Below are positions 22,174 to 32,924 of a stretch of 50,077 bases of DNA, piece by piece. The notes beneath the pieces were generated by a model. It had not been told where the DNA came from. It made no database searches and saw only the letters and a list, made by a program, of their open reading frames with translations. The position numbers and the translations under genes were made by a program. Within the stretch, counting starts at the first letter, position 1. The number at the start of each line of letters is the position of its first letter. The stretch is taken from NCBI GenBank assembly GCA_003427395.1, contig BFEA01000493.1, positions 775,285-825,361 of the forward strand, read 5' to 3'. Source of the DNA: Chara braunii. Taxonomy: Eukaryota > Streptophyta > Charophyceae > Charales > Characeae.

Positions 22174-22940
22174 CAATAGACAGGTACTGGGGCATACCAC
22201 ACGGACCCACCTACGTAGTACACACTGCAAAATGTATGTCCTGTACCCCGACACCACATGCTTCCCGCCATGGTTGAAAACAATTTGACTATGGAACTGT
22301 TTGACAATGTTCCAGGATTCAAGTCAACACTACTGCAAAGTGGGACCCCGCGAGTAGCCAAAGCCATACAACTCGTTCATCAATGAGCCGAATGCAACCC
22401 TCTCGTCCCTGTCAACGAACCCTCCCGTTGCCGCGAACGAATCCTCCCGTCCCTACGGCAAGAAGGGGCTGTACCAATGCAACGTAAGGTCAGGATGCTG
22501 GGGCGTTCAATTGCACGGTAGGACCCGGCTCAATGCAGAACCATCCTGGACCACTTGCACTGTCTCCTTCCTTATCACTGCTTTCTTCCCCTCACAATAG
22601 TCCATTGTTCTCACTTTATAAAGCCGTGCCAGCGATGACAGCGCATCGATTGTTGTGTATATCCTTTCGATGTATCGGTCAGCTAGGCAACTTACGCTCT
22701 TCGCTCTATGCTTATCCCTTAAGCACAAGGTTTGATAACCCGTCCGAATCTGGAGAGACGGTTAACGGGGGCCCAAATATTCGCCGTTTTCGTTGACAAT
22801 TGCGGTGTGGATATGGTGAGATACGGTCTATTCCGCAGATGAGGTCGTGAACCGAAGCCATACATGACATTCATAGATGATTCATATACGTGGATCTGGG
22901 GTTGCTCGACTGTTGCATTCTCTAAAAATACAGACATGTA
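22174..22940. other. No recognisable gene
   Basis: Contains a short ACGAA(C/T)CCTCCCGT repeat near 22417-22452 (three partial copies). Short frames only. Confidence 0.4.
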
Positions 22941-23756
22941 TTACATCCTAACAAATCCTCCTGGCCGTGCTAATGAATTTCCTACACCGTCTTGTATGTC
23001 GGACAGTTTCTCTTCCACCTGCCACAATGAATAATCTTCGACCTGACCTGCTATCACTATATCTGACCGACCATTTGGACCGCGGCGATACAACACAGAC
23101 ATAAACTTGGACCTGTCCACATATAACTTGTTCCATGATACACGCACAACTGCATCAACAAGTTTCCTACTTTTGTTTGAACAAGCCACAAATAGCACTC
23201 TGGCGACAGCACATCCGGTAATAGTCAACCATACACAACAGTATGACACAGCTTGAGGAAAAATCCCTGGGCAACGGAGTGGGTACTGTTCCAAGAATGA
23301 ACAATGGCGAGTGCAATCCACCAACTCTTGTTTCTACGAACTTCCCCAAGTTCGTGGTGAAGAAGTGATGTACTCGCAGTCGAGGCGACTGCTCACACAA
23401 CTAGCGAAGCGGAATGATTCACGCACACGGGTGAGGAACTTGGGCTTCAGGACACCATCAGGCATTGGAATGAGGCCCCCGAACTCCAAGATATTGACAA
23501 ACTTGTAATGGCTTGCCCAAGGGCATGCAATCTCCATTGCGTTCCAAATACTATCGTTCCATTCGTCGAGATGTGCGGTTGTGTACAGGACAACGATCAT
23601 CCACGGGTCCTCTTCGAAGTCCTCTGTGGTTGCTTCGCGGAGCCACATGTGACCGTTATAATGGCGTACCAATTTCGCACAAGGAGGAAACGATTTTGCT
23701 AAACGTATGTGCCTCTCGAGACTCCCACTGATGCTTATCGACATTATTGACGACAT
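22941..23756 (-). pseudogene. Unknown protein, paralogue 1
   Basis: Two - strand frames joined by a frameshift near 23330: 23756-23334 (HYNGHMWLREAT, YTTAHLDEWNDSIWNAMEIAC, CEYITSSPRTWGSS) and 23324-22941 (ARVLFVACSNKSRKLVDAVV, WNKLYVDRSKF, GRSDIVIAG, SLARPGGFVRM). It shares a pattern with the protein at 24667-24071: an (E/K)(Y/F)(I/V)T(S/T)SPRTW motif, then VAC(S/T)(N/D)K, then an ending A.TG/RP...FV(R/K)M. No known domain is recognised. Confidence 0.45.
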
Positions 23757-24070
23757 TATGCACCCTACACATCACACACGCATGAACAAAACAAACGGAC
23801 GTTCAATGTGTCACCTCCGTCGCTTGTCGAAATACATTTCACAATTCCTAATGTCATACATTAAGTCTGACGAATATCCCTACATACGTTTGTGTACATG
23901 TATTGTACAATGACCACGACAGACATCTCCGCCCGATGTGTCCGCCATACTCTAACCGTCATTTTTTTCCATAGTCAAAGGACATTTTCTCCATTCTCAG
24001 CTCCCACTGATGATATATGCCTATCTATGCCAAACCATCTGACCATCTATAACATGAAAATTTGTTATTC
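23757..24070. other. Intergenic, no feature seen
   Basis: AT-rich spacer between the two related - strand proteins. No motif is recognised. Confidence 0.4.
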
Positions 24071-24667
24071 TCAAACAATGCGTGGAACACGTTTGCCTTC
24101 ATAATTATACAAACCGTGCAGGGGTGAGACGAATGTGAGCGTTTTCAAACCCTCAGGTTTGTCATCGTCGTCCCTATCGCCTGACGATATATATGACATC
24201 TTCACGAAAGTGTGTGTACCAGTGAGAGCGATGCCGATAGCATTTCTTATGGTGCATATCTTATCCTCTACTTCGTCCATCGACTCTTTCACATTAAATA
24301 TTGAATTGTCGCATTCCTCCTCAATCCACATTGCTTCGCATCTTGCCTCTATTAATCTCTCACCCTTGTCTGTGCATGCTACACAATTTACTTTACATAA
24401 ATCAACATTGTTTAAGAAAATTCTCACAGAGCAATAAGATATGCGCTGACTGGTTGTCCCCGCTTCGTTCCGCACGGGAAAAGTTATGATTCTGTTGCAC
24501 AATCTTCTACACCTTTGCAACTCGACTCCGAACCGCTTCGGCCATGTGCGAGGTGATGTTGTTACGAACTTGCATGAGATTGCTTCGTCCTCCTCGTAAC
24601 ACTCGTTGTCCGACTCTTGCCTTTTAATAGATACAAGAGGGTCATAAGTATCCTGGTGGTCGTACAT
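24071..24667 (-). CDS. Unknown protein, paralogue 2
   Basis: An open - strand frame of 198 codons starting at the ATG at 24667. Sequence pieces: NECYEEDEAISCKFVTTSPRTW, VELQRCRRLCNRIITFPVRNEAG, CKVNCVACTDKGERLIEARC, NVKESMDEVEDKI, GIALTGTHTFVKM, SSGDRDDDDKPEG. It has no stop or frameshift, unlike its relative at 22941-23756. Cysteine is frequent. I do not recognise a domain. Two related - strand copies about 1.2 kb apart could be a local duplication or repeats within one larger gene. It might equally be part of an unclassified transposon. Confidence 0.45.
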   Translation of the reverse strand: MYDHQDTYDPLVSIKRQESDNECYEEDEAISCKFVTTSPRTWPKRFGVELQRCRRLCNRIITFPVRNEAGTTSQRISYCSVRIFLNNVDLCKVNCVACTDKGERLIEARCEAMWIEEECDNSIFNVKESMDEVEDKICTIRNAIGIALTGTHTFVKMSYISSGDRDDDDKPEGLKTLTFVSPLHGLYNYEGKRVPRIV

Positions 24668-25179
24668 CTAGTAAATGTTCGTGTAGTTCGGTATATACGC
24701 TGTCTGGAGGGAGGCAGGACATATTTCGATGCGTCGTCCCCATTCCATCTCGTTAGCCAATCTGAAGTCGTGCGCCCATGAACATTCTATCATTGCAATC
24801 GCTCTCGCTCCAGTTCCCAACTCGTCCTCGCCATGGCAGCACTCTCAACCATGGACCAACTCGAAGTGCCTCGACAATCCTCAATTTCGTGTTCTCGTCC
24901 AATCGTCGATGGCGCTTGATGTCGTCGGTATCCATCCTATCACGTGAAGGATCATGTGAAGCAGCTTCTGTATACAACACATACACTGATGTAAGCATGT
25001 TTGCGAGGAACGTAGGAATTATGTTACGCCATTGCGCCCGTCCGCCACAGTCGGGTCGCCCAACTCTCTCGTCGAGCATTCCCCAGTATGGTCTGGTGGC
25101 TCCGGGACCCCGGACCCCGGACCATGTCGCGGCATGGCCCAACTCTCTCGTGAATGCAGACGTCGAGACATGGTCCTAC
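24668..25179. other. No clear gene
   Basis: A - strand frame (25142-24753) includes DDIKRHRRLDENTKLRIVEALR, which looks protein-like, but it begins in repeat sequence and lacks context. I leave it uncalled. Confidence 0.35.
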
Positions 25180-25290
25180 CGTGCAATGGTCCAGCATGGT
25201 CCTGCATTGAGGTGGGTCCTACCGTGCAATGGTCCTGCATTGAGGCGGGTCCTACCGTGCAATGGTCCAAGATGGTTCTGCATTGAGCCG
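25170..25290. repeat. 33-bp tandem repeat, about three units
   Basis: Units of GGGTCCTACCGTGCAATGG followed by TCCTGCATTGAG recur from about 25177 to 25285, with degeneration at the right end. Since 33 is a multiple of three, one frame stays open. Confidence 0.85.
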
Positions 25291-25619
25291 GGTCCTGCTG
25301 TGCAACGAGCCATGCACTGTCAAGGTCGTGCATCCTCCTTCGTAACACAGCGGACGCCGGACCATAGCATGCCATGGCACGGTCCTTCAGCCCTAGCGAT
25401 GCCATGCACTGACACGGTCCTCCATTGAACGCCCCAGCATTCTATCGCATGTTCTTCCATCCCGGGTCCTGCAGCGCGGGTCCCAACATTCTATCGCATG
25501 GTCTTTCATCATGGACACTTCTGTGCAATTGAACGTCCCAACATCCTGACCTTACATTGCATTGGCACGACCCTTCCGCCCGCGCATCGCGATGCGATGA
25601 CCCCAACACGGAATGGCAC

Positions 25620-26190
25620 GTGGCGCCGGACCATTCCCCGGCAGGGTCGGGTGGCTCCGGGGCCCCGGACCATGTCGCGGCATGGTCCGCCGCCGCCGGA
25701 ACGCCGGACCATGGCCTGCCATGTTTCGGCGGCTCCGGGACTCCGGACCATGCCATGGCAGGGTCCCGTTTCCCGGAGCCGCTGGACCTTGCCATGACAT
25801 GGCCTGGCGTCGCGGAGACGCCGGACCATGCCATGGCATGATCCGGAGTCCTGGTGCCGCCGAACCAAAGCATGGCATCGTTTGGTGTCGAAGACGCCGA
25901 ACCATAGCATGGCATGGTCCGCCGTCCTGGAGCCGCCGGACCATGCCATGCTATGGTCTGGCGTCGTGGAGGCGCCGGACCATACCACGGCATGGTCCGG
26001 AGTCCTGGAGCCGCCGGACAATGCCACTCTATGGTCTGGCGTCGTCGAGGGGCCGGACCATACCATGGCATGGTCCGGAGTCCCGGAGCCGCCGGACCAT
26101 GCCATGGCATGGTCCGGCGTCCCGGTGGCGACGAAACATGCCATCGCATGGTCCGTCGTCCGCCGTTCCGAAACGCCGTGCACATGCCAT
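25620..26190. repeat. GC-rich tandem array B, 39-bp period
   Basis: About 14 units near 39 bp such as GAGCCGCCGGACCATGCCAT then GGCATGGTCCGGAGTCCTG. The centre of each unit is a palindrome. At 26090-26119 it is perfect over 30 bp, centred on GCCATGGC. It shares the CGCCGGACCAT / ATGGTCCGG words with array A, so the arrays are related although the periods differ. Many open frames result, none credible as genes. Confidence 0.92.
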
Positions 26191-27418
26191 TAGGTCATGC
26201 CTGACGCCTTTGGGACGCCGGGCCACACCATTGCACGGTTCCCCTTGGAACGAAGGGAAAGCAAATGTGGACGTGGAACGACGAAATGTAGATACACAGC
26301 ACCCCTTCGAGAACGAAACATTTCCTTTCGACGAATGGAAAACAACGCGGATGTGGAACTGCGAAAGCTTCGTAATGCCATGGAAACAAACGGTCACCCC
26401 GCCTTTTTCCCAAAAAAATCGAAGTGTCGAACAATAACATAAAAAACACTGACGTATTTAAAAAACAAAAGACCTTTCCCAAAAAATAAAAAACCTTTCG
26501 AACTACAAAAAAGCATGTGAGGAGGGAGGGAGGGCCTTGCACTGAATGCGTGTTGTAAGACGGAGGCCTGGAGGGAAGGAGGGACGGCCGTCACAGATGT
26601 AAAAGTGAGTAGATCTGCGTAAAAGCGCGGGAGGGAGGGAGGGCTTTAAGGAAAGGAGGGAGGGCCTTGAGGGGCGTAAAAGTGCGGGAGGGATGGATGG
26701 TTATTCAACAAGTCCTACGTAGTGGACACGCATGCTATAGGACCGAAGCCTTGAGGGGCGCAAAAGTGGTAGTTAAAGAAACCTCACCTTCTCAAAGGAA
26801 ATGCAGAGGCTGGGTGGACTACTGCCAGACGAAGGCCCCTAACCGAGTGATGAGGTTCGCAGCTAGTCTCCTTCCAGTTAACGAGGGTGCTGAAAGGCAC
26901 CGTGGTAGAAGAAGAAGCTCGGTTGCTCGACGGCACCGTGCAAAGGCGCCCCGAGAAGGCGCAGAGCTGCTTGAAGGCACCGCGCGCCCGGAGAAGGCAC
27001 AGAGCTGCTCGAAGGCACCGTCACGCGCAACTCACAATGGCACACACGCGGATCACAATGGCGTACGCGCAGCTCGCAGTGGCACACTCGCACCTTGCAA
27101 TGACGCACGTTTGGCAGAATAGCGCTCCGTCGGGCTCACGTTTTCGTGGGGATGCGAAACGAAGACGCCGGCAGGGGTTAGGGTGTTTTTTTTTTCCCCA
27201 TCCAGCCCCGCGTGGACCCAAAAACCGTGGCCATGCACGACATGGTGATTTAAGAAAAAGGCCGGGCCTGCACGTTAACCCAAAAACGGTGGGCGGTGCA
27301 GGCCACGTTTCGGGCCTGACAGTTTTTTCATTTCGTGCCGGGCCAAGCCCTTTTTCTTGTTGGTACCAGACACAACCCTTCAATCCGTCGGTACTGGGCC
27401 TGCTTTCCTCACAGTTGA
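26191..27418. other. Non-coding stretch with GGGAGGGAGGG blocks
   Basis: Includes several GGAGGGAGGGAGGGC blocks (26520-26700), a GAAGGCACCG motif repeated near 26893, 26972 and 27011, and CAC(A/T)CGC.. repeats to 27110. A pyrimidine-rich run ending CTTTCCTCACAG at 27414 resembles a splice acceptor just ahead of the next ORF. Confidence 0.4.
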
Positions 27419-27433
27419 CACCAGCCCGAATTC

Positions 27434-28324
27434 GTGCGTGAAAATCATCTTCTCGAGTATTGCGCTGCGTTCTACGACAAGAAATCGAGTCCGTTGTATG
27501 AAGCTGTCATATGGTCTGTAGACTATCGTGCAATGGACTGTATGTACGAGAGCGACATACTTGTGGGATGCAGTCAAGGCATTGAGGGACACACGGGTAC
27601 AAGGAAGAAGATCGATTTAGCAGCAACAGGAGGTGGTGGCGAGAGTGTGGTAGAGAAGGAAGGGCATATTAGGATGCAAAACACAAAGGGAGATGAGTTC
27701 GCCGAGCGGCCATCGATTCGGAGCACACCTCAACCAACACTTAGACCGTCAGAAGGCATCAGTGCAGTAGGAGCCAGAAGTGAGACAACACCAACAACAG
27801 GTAGGGAAGTTGTTGCACACGTGCATAACGACGTCGCGAAGGACGACAAGATTGAAGGAGATCAGCAACAAAAAGCATCAGACGAAGAAGGGCCAAATTT
27901 CCAGGCACATGAGGGAGTGAAGGCGGTGGTAGGGAATGTCGATTCGCATTCAAAGCAGTCGCATGAAACACAACATACGAATGTCACCACTACACAGGCG
28001 CAAGCCACCGACGAAGCCACCAGGGAGCAAAGTGCAGATGAGAAAGAAGGGGGGAAAGGACCAGTGTCTATGGAATGCACTGGTCCAGGAACGCAAATAG
28101 TTTCGGAGTCAAGAATGGGAGAAAAGAGAGCTGATGTGGAGGGTGTCAGTGTGGAAGAGCATGAAAAGGTTCCAAGCACGGCAAACAGGGAGAGGGGGGA
28201 GGAAAATGAGAATGAAGAGGAGGCGGACAAGAGTCAGAGTGTGATCAAGTTGGTGGACCAGTCAGGTGAGAACGAAGAAACATCTGACAAGGAAGAAGTG
28301 AAAGAGTCGGGAGAGGAGTCTTAA
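27434..28324 (+). CDS. Serine/glutamate-rich hypothetical protein
   Basis: An open + strand frame of about 296 codons (open from 27419; no good ATG at the front, so it is probably a downstream exon). The first 50 residues look globular (LLEYCAAFYDKKSSPLYEAV, YRAMDCMYESDILVG). The rest is low-complexity: Glu, Thr, Ser, Gln and Lys rich, ending in a strongly acidic tail (EENENEEEADKSQ ... KESGEES). Such regions are disordered. It lies 1.3 kb ahead of a Ulp1-like domain on the same strand, with a gap between, and could be the N-terminal part of the same gene. No function is assigned. Confidence 0.5.
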   Translation: MRENHLLEYCAAFYDKKSSPLYEAVIWSVDYRAMDCMYESDILVGCSQGIEGHTGTRKKIDLAATGGGGESVVEKEGHIRMQNTKGDEFAERPSIRSTPQPTLRPSEGISAVGARSETTPTTGREVVAHVHNDVAKDDKIEGDQQQKASDEEGPNFQAHEGVKAVVGNVDSHSKQSHETQHTNVTTTQAQATDEATREQSADEKEGGKGPVSMECTGPGTQIVSESRMGEKRADVEGVSVEEHEKVPSTANRERGEENENEEEADKSQSVIKLVDQSGENEETSDKEEVKESGEES

Positions 28325-28506
28325 GAAAGAGAGCATGATTTGAGCGAAGCGAGTGAGGGAATATGCGGTAGAGAAAGAAAAGCAGGCAAGGAAAAAGAGG
28401 AATGTACAATGCGACGTTCAAAAAGAGTCAGGGAGAAGAAAGCACAGTTCAACGTATAGTGCGTGTGTGTACGTGGGTGTTTGCCTGCATTCACACTCGA
28501 CGGAAG

Positions 28507-28507
<1 letters not shown>

Positions 28508-28555
<48 letters not shown>
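28508..28555. repeat. (TG)n microsatellite
   Basis: 48 bp of TG dinucleotide. Confidence 0.98.
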
Positions 28556-28556
<1 letters not shown>

Positions 28557-28747
28557 CATGGAAATGGAAGCGTGGATTGCACAAATTATATATAGATTGT
28601 GTCGATCGAGAAAAAAAACAGCAGTTTGTGTATCAGATTATGCTATTTCTGTATGAATAGCATGAGACGGGTTTAAGAATTTCATGTTGTTGCTACATTC
28701 GGTGTATGTAATGCTGAAGTTATATAAGAAGTTGGCCGATATGTGGT

Positions 28748-28749
<2 letters not shown>

Positions 28750-28837
<88 letters not shown>
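28750..28837. repeat. (TC)n microsatellite at gap edge
   Basis: 88 bp of TC that runs into the assembly gap. Confidence 0.98.
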
Positions 28838-29467
28838 NNNNNNNNNNNNNNNNNNNNNNNNNNNNNNNNNNNNNNNNNNNNNNNNNNNNNNNNNNNNNNN
28901 NNNNNNNNNNNNNNNNNNNNNNNNNNNNNNNNNNNNNNNNNNNNNNNNNNNNNNNNNNNNNNNNNNNNNNNNNNNNNNNNNNNNNNNNNNNNNNNNNNNN
29001 NNNNNNNNNNNNNNNNNNNNNNNNNNNNNNNNNNNNNNNNNNNNNNNNNNNNNNNNNNNNNNNNNNNNNNNNNNNNNNNNNNNNNNNNNNNNNNNNNNNN
29101 NNNNNNNNNNNNNNNNNNNNNNNNNNNNNNNNNNNNNNNNNNNNNNNNNNNNNNNNNNNNNNNNNNNNNNNNNNNNNNNNNNNNNNNNNNNNNNNNNNNN
29201 NNNNNNNNNNNNNNNNNNNNNNNNNNNNNNNNNNNNNNNNNNNNNNNNNNNNNNNNNNNNNNNNNNNNNNNNNNNNNNNNNNNNNNNNNNNNNNNNNNNN
29301 NNNNNNNNNNNNNNNNNNNNNNNNNNNNNNNNNNNNNNNNNNNNNNNNNNNNNNNNNNNNNNNNNNNNNNNNNNNNNNNNNNNNNNNNNNNNNNNNNNNN
29401 NNNNNNNNNNNNNNNNNNNNNNNNNNNNNNNNNNNNNNNNNNNNNNNNNNNNNNNNNNNNNNNNNNN
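28838..29467. other. Assembly gap (630 N)
   Basis: Unknown bases flanked by (TC)n and a T-run. Proteins predicted through it are meaningless. Confidence 0.99.
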
Positions 29468-29599
29468 TTTTTTTTGTATCTGGTCTCAACCATAGACCAG
29501 GGGGGTCCGGCCCCATGAGCAAAAAATTCCGACCAGATTTTGGCAAAAAAAGTCAGTTTTGATTTCGTTCAAAAAATATAATATGTCCGTTTTGACGAA

Positions 29600-30181
29600 A
29601 TGGCTGTTTGTAGGACTTCCCATCGAGAATGCGATACGCAATCTAACATGTCCGCGAAGTACGCAAAGGGTTTGATTCCGCGAACAACTGTATGTAACTT
29701 TTTTTTTTTTGTCAAACTCATGGATAACAACTTTGGATATCACTATGACAAAGTAGCTAAATGTTTTAGAGACATATTGATCGAAGATACTGGCTTGATT
29801 TTAGCCCCGTACCATAACATTCATGAAAAGCATTGGACACTTGTTGCAGTAGACCTTCAATGGAAAGTTATAGAGTACTACTATTCGATGGAACCTAACT
29901 CTGAGGTTGCAAAAAAGGTAGTCACTAACTTTGTGAGGTACGTGCACGATCGATCAACGCAACAAGGAAAACAAGTCAATATTAGACATTTCAAAAAGGT
30001 ATTAGAGGTGGTTGGTATCCCGAAACCGAAGGACATTCATAAGTATGGAGTATATGTGCTAGGATACGCATCTCTTTTGGCAAGAGGTCGATTGTCACCA
30101 TTTGAATTCGATATGCACGATATCCAATGCATTAGACATCGGATCACACTAGACTCAGTAACAACTAGAGAGGATGCGTAA
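29600..30181 (+). pseudogene. Ulp1-like (C48) protease domain lacking the catalytic Cys
   Basis: Ulp1-type cysteine proteases remove SUMO-like tags, and their domains are often captured by plant transposons. The domain is seen in LILAPYHNIHEKHWTLVAVD (catalytic His before Trp), KVIEYYYSME (usual YYDSM), and DIHKYGVYVLGYASLLARG, where the family normally has QxNGxDCGxxVL. Here the Cys position is Tyr and the motif Asp is also replaced, so protease activity is not expected. The frame is otherwise open for 193 codons; the first part (through NFFFFVKL) runs over a T-run and is doubtful. The acidic ORF at 27434-28324 may belong upstream. Confidence 0.68.
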
Positions 30182-30346
30182 CATGTGACAGATTGCAGAG
30201 GAGATTGAAGGGGTTAAAAGGTGACAGTCATTGAATGATTCTGGTCACTTATGGCAGTTTACAAATGTACAATTTTATATAAAATATGAAATGCTTTGAC
30301 TGACATATCGCAAATGCAGGGGCGAATCCCAAAAACTTGTACGTAG

Positions 30347-30563
30347 TCAGACAACATTAAGAGGTCTGCATATGTATGGTCTATGTGGAAAAAACAAAAG
30401 AGCAGAATGCAAAGAATGTATCATAAACACAATGATATCATACACACAAGCCACAAGAAATCACCAAGAATGTATTATATACCATAAGCATATGTATCAG
30501 ACAACATTAAGAGGTCTGCATATGTACGGTCTATGTGGAAAAAACAAAAGAGCAGAATGCAAA
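30347..30563. repeat. 67-bp direct repeat, two copies
   Basis: Bases 30347-30413 and 30497-30563 agree at all but one position (TATGTATGG versus TATGTACGG), with a 150-bp period. An AAGAATGTAT motif recurs between them. Confidence 0.93.
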
Positions 30564-30682
30564 TAGGGAAGACCCCCAAGCTACAGGTTGTGTCCAAGCC
30601 ATCTTTCCATCGTACGTCTTCAGGAGAGTGTGAGAGGAAGGAGCCACCTACGAGAGGGTTGCGAGGTCAATAGAGCGGGAGG

Positions 30683-32280
30683 TTGAAAGGGGGCTATCCT
30701 TTAAATACCTCCATTGGTACTTCACATATTGTGTGGATAAGCGAGCGCTATACGAAACTAGGGCCGACCGAATACCGGAAAGGATATCCTTGGACTCATA
30801 TAGAGATCGTCGAGGAGGGAGGGATTACCCCTATCGGAGAGTTTTTGGGGTGTGGCAAAACGTGTTCTAGGATGAATGGCTTATTTTGACATGGACCTCG
30901 GGTGTTTCGTTAGGTCGGACTTAGCGAGACAAGAGACTCGTATCTTGGTCTCGGGGAGCGGAGAAGTTCCTGACTGGAGAGGGCTGGAAGGTGGAGAGGT
31001 CACTGTTGGAGGTCATTTTGTGTCGGTAGAGCCGACGGAGGCAAGAAAGAGAGGAGTAGCTCTGGAAGGGGCAAAATTCTATCTTAGGGTTACTTCAGTG
31101 ATTTTCGTTGAGCCAGGCTCGTGAACTAAGATCGTGGTATCCCTGGTCTTAGGTCGGGGGGGTGGGTTGGATTCGCTGCTTGAAGAGGCCAAGGGAGTAA
31201 GGAGGGGGTGGATAGATAGGACCTTACGGGAAGTTGAGTTTGTGGCCGAAGAAAGGGAGAGGTTCGCCCGTGAGGGAGCCGACGGATCCAGTAACCATAA
31301 GGGCATCGTGCTTTGTACGCTTGGCAGGAAATGAGGAAGGGATATCGAGGCTCTTAGAGAGAGGGAGGAAGTTAGGGTTGCCCTTCAGAGCGTTGTGGTT
31401 ACTCTACACCCATTATGTTAATCACAGAGTCCCTCCTCGACGCAAGCTTTAGGAGATATATAGGAGGCTTGGGTCTTTCGAAAAGGCCTTTTCGCTTACT
31501 CCAAAAGCGTATCACGAGTGGGTATTCAAGTTAGTGTGGTAGATGGTGAGGTTCACTCTTAGTAACGAAGGAACGGTTGAGTCGGTAGAGGCTAGTGGAG
31601 GAGAAGGGGTCTTGATTCCATGGGATCTGTGCGTGACCCCGTACTGGATGAGTATTGAGAGGGGAGGGGTAATCAAAGAGGGTGCTTACGTGTGGGTTAG
31701 GGCTCATCGATTGACTTGAAAGGAAGGAGTACAAAGAGGTGGTCCGCCGCATATCGGTAGGTTCCTCGAGATACATGCGACAGTCTTCTTAGACGATGAC
31801 TCCTGGACCGAGGTTTGGAGGGGTTTGATGATCGGTCGAGAGGTACACACCAACTACCAAGAGTCCGCAAGGAAGGTGGCAAACGACCTGGTCATAGGGG
31901 ATTACGAGGAAGGAACCTTCGAGTCTTGGACGTTGGTGTCCTTCGCTGAACCCGACGAGGTCCCCCACGCCTCAAAGGTCCTCCACTCAATGTTCCCAGA
32001 CTTTTTGGCACAAACACTCTTGCGAGACTTGGAAGAAAGAGTCATAGAGGTACTTCGGTCCGCCCATCAATCAGGATTCCGGGCGGTAGGGTTACTCTGG
32101 CTCTACACCCGGTGTGTCGACGCTGGGGTGCCAACAAAAAGAGAACTAGTTGGGATTTTAGAGCGGCTAAGAGAATTCGCAGAAGTAAGGGTACACGTCG
32201 CCGACGTCCCCTACGCTCGCATATTCAAAGAGGATCAAGTGGCGGAAAAAAAACGATACGAGACTCGTGGTGGACCGTGA
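30683..32280 (+). pseudogene. N-terminal ORF of retroelement with duplicated domain
   Basis: Broken + strand frames encode two related segments of about 220 residues. Segment 1 (about 30880-31530) has FVEPGS(stop)TKIVV, then LPFRALWLLYTHYVNHRVPP and RRLGSFEKAF...YHEWVF. Segment 2 (about 31545-32240) has FLDDDSWTEVWRGLMIGREV, then GLLWLYTRCVDAGVPTKREL and RLREFAEVRV...YARIF. The shared pattern is LLWLYT..V..GVP..R.L....RL..F. The TGA at 31122-31124 aligns with the Trp of DSWTE in segment 2, so it is a TGG-to-TGA loss. I do not recognise a named domain; position ahead of gag suggests a gag-extension. Segment 2 (31825-32280) is intact. Confidence 0.5.
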
Positions 32281-32924
32281 CGAGCGAAGAATTAGCAGGG
32301 AGTGACCAGGAAGGCTCATACAGTGAGGAGGGAGAGAGCTAAGAAGAAAGTAGCAGCGATAAAGAGGATACCGACACTAGTGAGGAAGGCGAGTAGAAAG
32401 GAACGATAGGGCGCATGGAGAGCGATGTTGAACCTAAGCACACGCAATCGCCTAGGTTAACGGACGTTGCGAGTGTAAAAGAAGGGGTAGAACTAGGAAT
32501 GAAGTTGAGTAGGAAAACTGGAGGGGTGGCAGAGCCGGTGGGCGTAAGAGGTAGGGATGAGAGGAGTGAGGATCGGCCTCTTGAAGAAATAGACGCCCCG
32601 ACAAGACAAAAAATGGATACCAATTTGCATTTCATAAGGACTTGGAATCCAAGGTACCAACGTGAGGAAGAGTAGGGGAGGCCACGAGGGACATCCCCGT
32701 CGAAACTCGGTGGACTGATCAGGTGGATGCGGAAGAAGGGGAGCAAAGGGGGCCCGATAATGGCACACGATAGAGCAAGTGGCTGAGGGCCTCGGAGAAA
32801 TGAGGAAAGAGGCCTAAGAGGAAGAGAGTTGCTCGAGGAGCGGAGTTGACCGGAAGTGCGCACCGATGGGCCGGTCGGGAAGTCGACTTTGCTTGGGCCT
32901 CTAATGAGATGATGAGTAGAAACG
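32281..32924 (+). other. Retroelement linker before gag
   Basis: Acidic, low-complexity coding remnant in changing + frames (for example MESDVEPKHTQSPRL at 32415). It joins the duplicated-domain ORF to gag. No domain is recognised. Confidence 0.4.

Noticed and set aside
20780-26190. Arrays of 34- and 39-bp units resembling a CRISPR array
   Set aside because: Units are contiguous and degenerate with no unique spacers of fixed length, there are no cas genes, and the host is eukaryotic.
28638-29562. Frames of 250-300 codons around the second gap
   Set aside because: They consist of N and (TC/GA)n translated as Leu-Ser or Glu-Arg.
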